This document shows positions 14,724 through 20,925 of a DNA stretch of 36,385 nucleotides, one piece after another (position 1 is the first letter of the stretch; each line of letters begins with the position of its first letter). The position numbers and the translations under genes are program-made. Origin of the DNA: Thermincola carboxydiphila. GTDB lineage: Bacteria; Bacillota; Thermincolia; Thermincolales; UBA2595. The notes under the pieces are model-generated. The model ran no database searches. It was not told where the DNA came from and was given only the letters and a program-made list of their open reading frames with translations. The stretch covers positions 1 to 36,385 of the forward strand of contig JAENZX010000036.1 of the NCBI GenBank assembly GCA_016841045.1, read 5' to 3'.

Positions 14724-15809
14724 ATGAAACTAAAATTAAAGAATAAGTTTCGATTAAAATTGAACATTTTAATCTGTATTGTTTTATTACTTTTCCTGGT
14801 AGCGGGTTGTGGGCAAAATTCAGCAACAGGTCCTTCTGATAAAGCGGGTCAAAATGGCCGGTCTAACTGGCCGCGGGCTCTTACCATTGGTAGTTCACCT
14901 ATAGGAGGAAACTACTATGTTCTAGCCACAGCTCTTGGAGAAAAGGCCTCTAAAGCAATGAACATTACTGTAACACCGGAAGCTACAACCGGAAGCAGCC
15001 AGAACATTTCCTTGATACAGCAAGGTGAAATGGAACTGTCTTTTGGAACTAGCCATTCTTTGTATGAAGCAGTACACGGTGTAGGGGAGTTTGAAAAAAT
15101 AGGTAAGGCGCAGATAACTCTTTTATGGAATGCCTACCCCGTACCTTTTCTGACCGTAACCAGGTCCGAGTCCGGAATAAAAACATACAGCGATCTCAAA
15201 AGCAAGAAATATATGGCTGACCTCACGGGAAGTCCGACATCAAAACTGTTGGTAACTGAATTATTGGGACAACACGGTCTTACCAGAAAAGATGTAAATG
15301 TTCTGCCTTTTTCGGCTAAAGAAGAAGGTATTACGGGCATGACTGAAAAGACTATTGATGCTTTTGTCCTAGGATCTGCTTCTAAACCAACTGGTGCATT
15401 TTTACAGATACAAGATGCTATTGATGCTCATTATTTACCACTGGGTGAAAAGGAAGCAAAGAATATAATTAAAAAGTATCCCTTTTTCTCCGAGACCATA
15501 ATTCCTGCTAATAATTATGAAAATCAAAAGGAACCCTTACGTGCCCTTGCCTGGAATACCGTATTTTTGGCAGGAAAGGATTTGCCGGAGGATTTGGTAT
15601 ACGAGTTTATGAAATCTACCTGGGACAACATGGACAGTTTAGTGGCTATGTCTCCTATATTTAAGGAATGGAGCTTACAGAATGCTGTAAAGGATCCAGT
15701 TGCTCCCTTCCACCCAGGTGCAATTAAGTATTACAAAGAGAAGGGTGTCTGGACAGCTGAACTCGAAGAAAAACAGCAGGAACTAAAAAAAGAATTAGGA
15801 TGGGAATAG
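14724..15809 (+). CDS. TAXI family TRAP transporter solute-binding lipoprotein
   Basis: 361 residues. A signal peptide of basic residues and a hydrophobic stretch ends in the lipobox LVAGC, with the Cys at about residue 30, so it is anchored outside the membrane. Mature motifs are typical of TAXI proteins: TIGSSPIGGNYYVLATALGEK, TGSSQNISLIQQGEMELSFG and DLTGSPTSKLLVTELL. It captures the substrate for the TRAP permease encoded directly upstream. Known TAXI ligands include dicarboxylates and glutamate; here the context suggests the acid that is CoA-activated. ATG 14724 lies ten bases after GGGAGG. A perfect terminator follows the gene, so it ends the operon. Confidence 0.92.
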   Translation: MKLKLKNKFRLKLNILICIVLLLFLVAGCGQNSATGPSDKAGQNGRSNWPRALTIGSSPIGGNYYVLATALGEKASKAMNITVTPEATTGSSQNISLIQQGEMELSFGTSHSLYEAVHGVGEFEKIGKAQITLLWNAYPVPFLTVTRSESGIKTYSDLKSKKYMADLTGSPTSKLLVTELLGQHGLTRKDVNVLPFSAKEEGITGMTEKTIDAFVLGSASKPTGAFLQIQDAIDAHYLPLGEKEAKNIIKKYPFFSETIIPANNYENQKEPLRALAWNTVFLAGKDLPEDLVYEFMKSTWDNMDSLVAMSPIFKEWSLQNAVKDPVAPFHPGAIKYYKEKGVWTAELEEKQQELKKELGWE

Positions 15810-15822
15810 AGCAGACAGCTGA

Positions 15823-15861
15823 CCTGGTGTTGAACCTAATTTCCCAACACCAGGTTTTTTT
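15823..15861 (+). terminator. Intrinsic terminator of the TRAP-TAXI operon
   Basis: CCTGGTGTTG (15823-15832) pairs perfectly with CAACACCAGG (15845-15854), followed by seven T. Confidence 0.92.
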
Positions 15862-15885
15862 CTTCAAAAATATGATTTGTTAAAT

Positions 15886-15993
15886 TTAACTGTTAAGCCT
15901 TAATTTTTTACAGTTCGCTGAAAAAAGATAGTATATGGAAATTAAAAGTCTACAATAAAAACAAACGCAATGTCAGTAGTGACAAATGCATCA
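15886..15993 (+). repeat. Repeat A, copy 2
   Basis: TTAACT (15886-15891), exactly 17 bp, TACAGT (15909-15914), then the shared CGCTGAAAAAAGATAG and AGTCTACAATAAAA segments and the TGAC dyad. Confidence 0.65.
15980..15993. promoter_or_regulatory. TGAC-N6-ATCA dyad, possible TetR operator
   Basis: TGACAAATGCATCA, the equivalent of the dyad at 5744, with one mismatch between arms. Confidence 0.4.
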
Positions 15994-16004
15994 CAAAGTC
16001 GAAT

Positions 16005-16022
16005 TGAACCATAATTGTTTCA
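16005..16022. promoter_or_regulatory. Putative activator (UAS) dyad, module 2
   Basis: TGAACCATAATTGTTTCA, one mismatch between the arms. It ends only 38 bp before the sigma-54 promoter, much closer than in modules 1 and 3. Confidence 0.55.
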
Positions 16023-16060
16023 AACGAGTCAATACAACTGTTAACCGAATTATCGCCATT

Positions 16061-16078
16061 TTGGCATAACGATTGCAT
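16061..16078 (+). promoter_or_regulatory. Sigma-54 promoter of the gntR gene
   Basis: TTGGCATAACGATTGCAT, with correct -24/-12 spacing. Expected start near 16088, inside the palindrome at 16081. Confidence 0.78.
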
Positions 16079-16080
16079 TT

Positions 16081-16097
16081 AAATGGCATTACCATTT
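16081..16097. promoter_or_regulatory. GntR/FadR-type operator, module 2 (autoregulation)
   Basis: AAATGGCATTACCATTT; here the arms extend to nine bases each side (16078-16100). It covers the predicted start site of the gntR transcript itself. Confidence 0.6.
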
Positions 16098-16130
16098 AAA
16101 CCAGTAAAAAGGAGGTTAGAAAAGGCTGCT

Positions 16131-16835
16131 ATGGTTAAATTTAAAACACTTGAACGAAAAAGATTCAGTGATGAAGTTGCTGAACAAATTAAACAACATA
16201 TCATCAATAAACAATTAAAACCAGGAGAAAAACTGGCCAGTGAACGGGAATTGGCCCTTGAATTCGGCGTTAGCCGGCCGGTAATCCGGGAAGCTCTTAA
16301 AATTCTCGAATACGTGGGTTTTCTTGAGGTTATCCCGGGATCCACGGGGGGGTCGGTAGTTCGCAAAGCAAATCCCCAGTTAGTCAGCGGAACGATGGAA
16401 GTTATGTTTCAGCTGGGTACCCTGGAGATTAAAGAATTGCTTGAGGCCCGGCGAATCGTGGAAAAAGAAACAGCCCGTTTCGCCGCCATCAGGGCTACCA
16501 CTGAGGATCTGGCCAGGATTGAACAAACCATCAGTTATATGCAAATTAATATCAATGACCCGGATGTAAAAACGAAATTCCTCGAGGCCAATGATTCTTT
16601 TCATACTGCAGTGGCTAGGGCGGCAAAAAATCAAATACTGCTTTTAAATGTCAATTCACTTCGACAGGCTGTATTTAACCTGATAGAAAAGCACAACCCC
16701 GGGTATAAATCAATAAACAGTGCACTAAATTATCACCAGCAAATATTTGAGGCGATCAAAGCCCGTGACGGCAAAGCGGCCAGTACGGTAATGGAGGAAC
16801 ATTTGACATCTTTCGAAAATCGGTTAAATGACTAA
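16131..16835 (+). CDS. GntR family regulator with FCD domain
   Basis: 234 residues. The N-terminal winged helix (about residues 10-75) includes LKPGEKLASERELALEFGVS and the RPVIREALKILEYVGFLEV recognition region. The C-terminal FCD domain has NDSFHTAVARAAKN, YHQQIFEAIKARDG and MEEHLTSFE, with the Asp and His residues that bind a metal or acid ligand. FCD regulators usually respond to organic acids or acyl-CoAs and repress. An upstream in-frame ATG (16083) lies inside the operator palindrome, so ATG 16131 is chosen, although GGAGG is 15 bases away. It is the likely binder of the TGGNATTACCA palindromes at all three sigma-54 promoters, including its own. Confidence 0.88.
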   Translation: MVKFKTLERKRFSDEVAEQIKQHIINKQLKPGEKLASERELALEFGVSRPVIREALKILEYVGFLEVIPGSTGGSVVRKANPQLVSGTMEVMFQLGTLEIKELLEARRIVEKETARFAAIRATTEDLARIEQTISYMQININDPDVKTKFLEANDSFHTAVARAAKNQILLLNVNSLRQAVFNLIEKHNPGYKSINSALNYHQQIFEAIKARDGKAASTVMEEHLTSFENRLND

Positions 16836-16853
16836 TGAACAATAATTGGTTCA
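16836..16853. promoter_or_regulatory. Putative activator (UAS) dyad, module 3
   Basis: TGAACAATAATTGGTTCA, followed by GGTTCAAACTGAACC as an overlapping second dyad. It ends 114 bp before the sigma-54 promoter, one base different from module 1. Confidence 0.62.
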
Positions 16854-16967
16854 AACTGAACCGATAAAGACTCACTTTTAGCTAAGTTAAACCAGACTAT
16901 CTACCACTTAACCCAAGATAAGTGACACTAGATTAAAATTATAACCGTTAACCGAATTTTTCCCATT

Positions 16968-16985
16968 TTGGCACAGCGATTGCAT
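16968..16985 (+). promoter_or_regulatory. Sigma-54 promoter of the ubiD gene
   Basis: TTGGCACAGCGATTGCAT matches the TGGCAC-N5-TTGC consensus without mismatch. Expected start near 16995. Confidence 0.87.
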
Positions 16986-16996
16986 TAATTAAGATT

Positions 16997-17013
16997 AAAT
17001 GGTATTACCATTT
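16997..17013. promoter_or_regulatory. GntR/FadR-type operator, module 3
   Basis: AAATGGTATTACCATTT, fully palindromic around the central base. It starts 14 bases after the C of the -12 element, as in module 1. Confidence 0.62.
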
Positions 17014-17147
17014 AGAACGTAATAGTGAAGGTAGAAAAATAAAGATTAAAAGGAGGGTAGAAAAAACATAAGCGCAGGAACGCAAATGAAGAAAACATTT
17101 AGTTTCTGCATTGGAATTTGAAAAATTAAAAACAGAGGTGATGTAAA

Positions 17148-18566
17148 GTGGCAAAAGATTTAAGAAGTTTTATTTCCCGCGTTAAGCAGCTTGCTCCTGA
17201 TCAGTTAATTACCGTTGATAAAAGTATTGATTCCAAATTTGAGATTACCGGTCTGCTTCAACATATGGAAGACCAAAACAAGTTTCCTGCGGTTCTGTTT
17301 ACCAATGTTAAAAATATCAAAGGGGAAAGTAACCACCGGGTCTTTACTAATATTACGGCAGACCGGAGCAGAATTGCCATGGCTGTTGATATGGAACCTG
17401 ATCAATGGAAAGTAGAATTAACCAAGGGTTTTGCGGAGCGAGCTGAAAATCGAATCAAGCCGATGGTAATTGCGAAGGAATTTGCTCCGGTCAAAGAAGT
17501 AGTTCAACAAGGCGATGAGGTTGACCTCAGTTCACTTCCGATGATTTATCACCACGAAATGGATGGAAATCCTTATGGGACCATGTTAGTATTGGCTAAA
17601 AAACCGGATAATCTGGGGTATAACCTTGCTTATCACCGGACCATGTATAAGGATCCCAAACATACCGGTATTCATATGTCGCCCTTCCATACCCGGCGTA
17701 TTTACGAGTTAAATGCTGAACAGAATAAGCCCACTCCGGTTGTGATTCTTCCCGGCCACCATCCGGCATTTAATCTGGCAGGTGACTTTATGTCCCCCTG
17801 GAACTGGAACGAGTATGAGGTGGCCGGAGGATTTCTCAATGAATCTGTACGCCTGACTCCGTCAGAGACTTGGGGCGATGACTTCCTGGTACCGGCTGAT
17901 GCAGAGATCGTTATTGAAGGGGAGATTATCCCCAACCATGTTGAGCCGGAAGGTCCATTTGGCGAATGGCCCTCCTATTATGGTCCCCAGCGGCAAAACC
18001 CGGTAATTCGAGTCAAGGCCATTACCCGTCGTAAAGATTACATCTGGTGTGATACAAATATTGGGCATTTAGACCATCCTACAATTGGCTGGGAATCAGA
18101 AATTTATCGCCGGGTTAATGATGCCCTGCCTGGATGTGTTCAGGGAGTATATGGCCCCTGGTCTGGTAGGGGAGGTTTTCATATTTACATATCCATTGAC
18201 AAAATGGCCGAAGGCCTGCCCAGCATGGCATTTTGTGCTGCACAGACGGTAGGTTATCCCAAGTTGATTGTCGTAGTTGATAAAGATATTGACGCCTATA
18301 ACGAAAAAGAAGTATTGTTTGCTGTAGCTACCAGATTCCAGGGTGATAAGGATTTAACGATTATGAAAAATGTTCGGGGTACGATGCTTGACCCATCAAT
18401 GACACATCTGCATACCCATACGTCGGTTTTCATTGATGCCACTAAACCCTGTGATGAGCCATTTCCCGAAATTGTTAAAGTACCGGCAGACGTACTGGAA
18501 CGCATTAAGTTAAATGATTTTGTTGATCAAGAAACTGTAGCTCGGGTTCCTTTTACCCAATATTAG
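17148..18566 (+). CDS. UbiD family prenylated-FMN decarboxylase
   Basis: 472 residues, the length of hydroxyarylic acid decarboxylase C subunits (about 473). The UbiD catalytic triad is readable: Arg164 in NLAYHRTMY, and Glu268 and Glu273 in EPEGPFGEW. The spacing between them equals that of E. coli UbiD (Arg173, Glu277, Glu282). It should (de)carboxylate an aromatic or unsaturated acid using prenylated FMN and a divalent metal. The cofactor-making UbiX partner is not in the window. The GTG at 17148 lies after AGAGGTGATG. It is under the third sigma-54 promoter, so it is probably co-induced with the operon at 6027. The substrate is unknown; hydroxybenzoate-like acids and phthaloyl-CoA-like thioesters are possibilities. 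Confidence 0.9.
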   Translation: MAKDLRSFISRVKQLAPDQLITVDKSIDSKFEITGLLQHMEDQNKFPAVLFTNVKNIKGESNHRVFTNITADRSRIAMAVDMEPDQWKVELTKGFAERAENRIKPMVIAKEFAPVKEVVQQGDEVDLSSLPMIYHHEMDGNPYGTMLVLAKKPDNLGYNLAYHRTMYKDPKHTGIHMSPFHTRRIYELNAEQNKPTPVVILPGHHPAFNLAGDFMSPWNWNEYEVAGGFLNESVRLTPSETWGDDFLVPADAEIVIEGEIIPNHVEPEGPFGEWPSYYGPQRQNPVIRVKAITRRKDYIWCDTNIGHLDHPTIGWESEIYRRVNDALPGCVQGVYGPWSGRGGFHIYISIDKMAEGLPSMAFCAAQTVGYPKLIVVVDKDIDAYNEKEVLFAVATRFQGDKDLTIMKNVRGTMLDPSMTHLHTHTSVFIDATKPCDEPFPEIVKVPADVLERIKLNDFVDQETVARVPFTQY

Positions 18567-18578
18567 GAGGTGATTAGT

Positions 18579-18728
18579 ATGGTATCAGTTGCCTGGTTAA
18601 CCTGTCCACACTGCCAAAAAAAGTTCTATGTTGAAAAACCCCAGTTAAACAACGATGGTACACACTGGTTTTGCCCCTTCTGCAAGAAAACCTTAACCAT
18701 CGGAGAAGCTCTGGAAGTTTGGGCCTAA
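18579..18728 (+). CDS. 49-residue zinc-ribbon protein, possible UbiD small subunit
   Basis: A short gene with a perfect AGGAGGTGATTAGT before the ATG, 12 bp after ubiD. It encodes 49 residues with two CxxC pairs, TCPHCQKK near residue 9 and FCPFCKK near residue 33, a zinc ribbon. Multi-subunit hydroxyarylic acid decarboxylases (BsdBCD, ShdBCD) have a small zinc-ribbon D subunit of about 75 residues. By position and motif this is probably an equivalent, but it is shorter and the family could not be confirmed. It ends in GEALEVWA. Confidence 0.75.
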   Translation: MVSVAWLTCPHCQKKFYVEKPQLNNDGTHWFCPFCKKTLTIGEALEVWA

Positions 18729-18737
18729 TTTCGGGGC

Positions 18738-18770
18738 GGGCCAGCCGACAGGGCTGGCCCTATAATTCTT
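18738..18770 (+). terminator. Hairpin after the ubiD pair, possible weak terminator
   Basis: GGGCCAGCC (18738-18746) pairs perfectly with GGCTGGCCC (18752-18760) around a five-base loop. The tail TATAATTCTT is only partly T-rich, so some read-through into the activator gene is likely. Confidence 0.6.
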
Positions 18771-18784
18771 GAGGAGTGATAAGT

Positions 18785-19789
18785 ATGGCTAGGAATACAA
18801 ACTTGCATTTGAAAGTTTTGTCAGGACCTGCCGTTCCTCCCGAGCCAATATTCGCCAGTCCACAAATGAAAACTGTTGTAAATCAGGTTCTTAAAATAGC
18901 TCCTTTTGATTCTACTGTACTTATCACAGGCGAATCCGGTGTGGGCAAAGAGGTAATCGCTGATCTTATTCAAAAAAACAGTAAAAGGTCTCATACTTCC
19001 TATGTAAAGATTAACTGCGGAGCTATCCCTGAAAGTCTGGCGGAATCAGAATTTTTTGGATATATGGGCGGCTCATTCACCGGATCTAACAAGGAAGGGA
19101 AACAAGGCCTTTTTGAAGCAGCTCATAACGGAACACTTTTTTTGGATGAGATTTCTGAGCTCCCTTTAGCTCTGCAGCCTAAACTCCTTAGGGTTTTACA
19201 AAGCAGGGAAATCAACCGGGTTGGTTCTACTGTCCCATTACAACTAAACGTTCGGATCATTGCCGCTACTAATCGAAATTTACGGCAAATGGTATTAGAT
19301 GGTCTTTTTCGAGAGGATTTGTTCTACCGGATTAGTGTTATTCCAATTCGTATTCCTCCGCTTCGCGAAAGAAAAATGGATATAGCTGCAGCTATCGATT
19401 TTTTTACCCGCAAATTTTTTGCGAATTATGGTATAGATAAAAAGTTTTCTCGGGAAGTTTTAGATATTCTATTAAACTATCATTGGCACGGAAATATGCG
19501 TGAACTGGAAAATGTTATTGAGCAGATATTAATTACATCGGAAGGAAATGAAATAGTCCCTGAAGATGTTCCATACCACTTTAAAGTAGAAAATAAAAAT
19601 TTTGAAGAACCTGTTGTGAAAGTCAAACAAATTATTCCTTTGGCACAGGCCGTATTAGAGTTGGAAAGACAGCTTTTTTTGATGGCTGTTGAAAGCTGTA
19701 AAACAACTCGTAAAATCGCTAAGGCGTTAGAAATAAGTCAGTCTTCAGTCATGCGGAAGTTAAAAATTTTAGGAATAGAACTATCGTAA
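18785..19789 (+). CDS. Sigma-54-dependent activator lacking a sensor domain
   Basis: 334 residues. Only about 22 residues precede the AAA+ domain, which has Walker A GESGVGKE (49-56), the sigma-54 contact loop GSFTGS (96-101, consensus GAFTGA), Walker B GTLFLDEI and FREDLFYRI with an arginine finger. The C-terminus (about 308-334) holds a TyrR-like helix-turn-helix, TTRKIAKALEISQSSVMRK. There is no PAS, ACT, GAF or receiver domain, so it resembles PspF in architecture and may be constitutively competent or controlled by a partner. ATG 18785 lies eight bases after GAGGAG. It lies next to three sigma-54 promoters and is the obvious candidate to bind the TGAACCA dyads. Confidence 0.9.
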   Translation: MARNTNLHLKVLSGPAVPPEPIFASPQMKTVVNQVLKIAPFDSTVLITGESGVGKEVIADLIQKNSKRSHTSYVKINCGAIPESLAESEFFGYMGGSFTGSNKEGKQGLFEAAHNGTLFLDEISELPLALQPKLLRVLQSREINRVGSTVPLQLNVRIIAATNRNLRQMVLDGLFREDLFYRISVIPIRIPPLRERKMDIAAAIDFFTRKFFANYGIDKKFSREVLDILLNYHWHGNMRELENVIEQILITSEGNEIVPEDVPYHFKVENKNFEEPVVKVKQIIPLAQAVLELERQLFLMAVESCKTTRKIAKALEISQSSVMRKLKILGIELS

Positions 19790-19802
19790 ATTTTAGAGAA
19801 AA

Positions 19803-19858
19803 TTGAAATAAAGGGAGGCCTAATTGTTGGAAGCAAACTTCCAACACCAAGCCTTCTT
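19803..19858 (+). terminator. Terminator after the sigma-54 activator gene
   Basis: GTTGGAAG and CTTCCAAC (about 19826-19845) form a tight stem around CAAA. Outer bases AAGGGAGGC and AGCCTTCTT extend the pairing, and T-rich sequence follows. Confidence 0.7.
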
Positions 19859-19887
19859 TATTATTTGAAAAAATTTGATTTGTTAAT

Positions 19888-19942
19888 GTGACCGTTAGGC
19901 TTTAATTTTCTACACTTCGCTGAAAAAAGATGGAATACGAAG
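19888..19942 (+). repeat. Repeat A, copy 3 (truncated)
   Basis: GTGACC (19888-19893), 17 bp, TACACT (19911-19916) and the shared CGCTGAAAAAAGATGGAA. Similarity stops near 19942, where a terminator hairpin replaces the AT-rich tail and TGAC dyad. Confidence 0.6.
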
Positions 19943-19987
19943 ATTGTCTGCAAGACACAGAGCTGTTTGCCTTGCAGACAATTTTTT
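19943..19987 (+). terminator. Strong hairpin-T-run in the tetR2 leader (attenuator or small RNA end)
   Basis: ATTGTCTGCAAG (19943-19954) pairs perfectly with CTTGCAGACAAT (19971-19982) around 16 bases, followed by five T. It lies about 30 bp after the repeat A -10 box and before any gene, so a transcript from that promoter would be only about 65 bases unless read through into tetR2. Confidence 0.75.
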
Positions 19988-20037
19988 ACTAAGAGGAACC
20001 GTGGACATCAATTATTCAGGAAAGAAAGGGAAATCCT

Positions 20038-20697
20038 ATGAGCACAAAAGAGATTCCAGCGAAAAACGTTCCAAACCGGAATGAACGAAGAAAGCTAAAA
20101 ACTAAAGAAAATGTACGCAATGCTGCCATAAAAACTTTTCTCGATGTGGGATATCTTAATACCACCATTCAGGACATAATGGAGCGGGCAAATTTAGGAT
20201 ATGGTACGTTTTATCAATATTATAAGAGCAAGCAGGACGTTATCGTTGAATTTGCCGATGAAGCGAAGGATTTAATCAAAAAAGACTATATATTTCGCTG
20301 CGAAAAAGAAACGGATATATATAAAAGAGTTGTATCCAGGCTGAAAACAATCTTTGATACTTATTCAAAACATAAGGATGTGCTCAAAATTCTTTTACAA
20401 TGTCATCATGCCGACGAGGAACTTCACCGGATATGGAACCAACTGATGGAAGTACCATATAAAGCGCTGAAGAAAGATTTGACCTGGAGCATGAATCAAG
20501 GGATTTGTCGGAATGTTGATTTAAACACGGCCATTATTGCGATAAATGGTATGATTCAGGCAATTGGAATTTATATTGTACAGAATAATGTGAATGAGAA
20601 GAAAATTGAAATAATCACTAAGGATGTAGGTCTGTTATTTATAAAAGCCATGTTTACCAAAGAAGAGTTCCCCCTGGAAGTTTGGCGTAAAAAATAA
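20038..20697 (+). CDS. TetR family transcriptional regulator (paralogue 2)
   Basis: 219 residues, about 80% identical by eye to the TetR at 4928 over the last 205 residues. The helix-turn-helix region is almost unchanged (FLDVGYLNTTIQDIMERANL, GYGTFYQYYKSKQD), so both should recognise nearly the same DNA. The ligand domain has more changes (for example VPSWEIE against IFRCEKE), which suggests different or altered ligands. The ATG at 20038 follows AGGAAAGAAAGGGAAATCCT. The gene lies behind an intrinsic terminator in its leader and before the iorA operon, which it probably regulates. Confidence 0.9.
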   Translation: MSTKEIPAKNVPNRNERRKLKTKENVRNAAIKTFLDVGYLNTTIQDIMERANLGYGTFYQYYKSKQDVIVEFADEAKDLIKKDYIFRCEKETDIYKRVVSRLKTIFDTYSKHKDVLKILLQCHHADEELHRIWNQLMEVPYKALKKDLTWSMNQGICRNVDLNTAIIAINGMIQAIGIYIVQNNVNEKKIEIITKDVGLLFIKAMFTKEEFPLEVWRKK

Positions 20698-20720
20698 ACG
20701 AATAGGTATTTGTATTGAAA

Positions 20721-20767
20721 AGAGGCCTGGTGTTGGAAACCAAAATTTCACATCAGGTCTCTTTTTT
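20721..20767 (+). terminator. Intrinsic terminator after tetR2
   Basis: AGAGGCCTGGTGTTGGAAA pairs imperfectly with TTTCACATCAGGTCTCT, followed by six T. Shape and position match the terminator after the first tetR gene. Confidence 0.75.
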
Positions 20768-20817
20768 AATCAAACATGCAATCGATATTGACATTGGCAT
20801 CAATTTGGGTTGCTAAT

Positions 20818-20925
20818 ATGACCGCTAAGCCTTAAAATTCTACAGTTTACTGAAAAAAGATGGAATGCAAAAATAAAAAGACTATAATAAAAACAAACAC
20901 ATAATCAATATTGACACATTAGTCA
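20818..20925 (+). repeat. Repeat A, copy 4, probable promoter of the iorA operon
   Basis: ATGACC (20818-20823), 17 bp, TACAGT (20841-20846), then TACTGAAAAAAGATGGAA, a GACTATAATAAAAAC segment and the TGAC dyad. It is the only promoter-like element visible before iorA. Confidence 0.6.

Larger units (their letters stand above)
15810..16130. other. Regulatory region of the gntR gene (module 2)
   Basis: 321 bp without a gene. It contains the operon terminator, repeat A copy 2, the activator dyad, the GTTAACCGAATT box (16040-16051), a sigma-54 promoter and a palindrome that directly follows the -12 box. Compared with modules 1 and 3 about 76 bp between dyad and promoter are missing. Confidence 0.7.
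16836..17147. other. Regulatory region of the ubiD gene (module 3)
   Basis: 312 bp without a gene. The activator dyad starts directly after the gntR stop codon. It continues with the GTTAACCGAATT box (16947-16958), the sigma-54 promoter, the palindrome, and a conserved AGGAGGGTAGAAAAAA element (17051-17066) that does not precede a usable start codon. No repeat A copy is present here. Confidence 0.7.

Noticed and set aside
6027-15809. Toluene-type benzylsuccinate pathway
   Set aside because: No glycyl-radical enzyme, activating enzyme or BbsEF CoA-transferase is found in the window.
16083-16130. Longer gntR product starting at the upstream ATG
   Set aside because: That ATG lies inside the conserved palindrome and upstream of the predicted transcript start, and the extra residues do not resemble a GntR N-terminus.
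17085-17120. Small frame MKKTFSFCIGI before ubiD
   Set aside because: No ribosome site at a suitable distance, and the sequence is in a diverged leader; probably chance.
20795-20814. TTGGCATCAATTTGGGTTGCT as a fourth sigma-54 promoter before iorA
   Set aside because: The TGGCA and TTGC parts are too far apart for the fixed -24/-12 spacing, and the activator dyad, GTTAACCGAATT box and palindrome are all missing.
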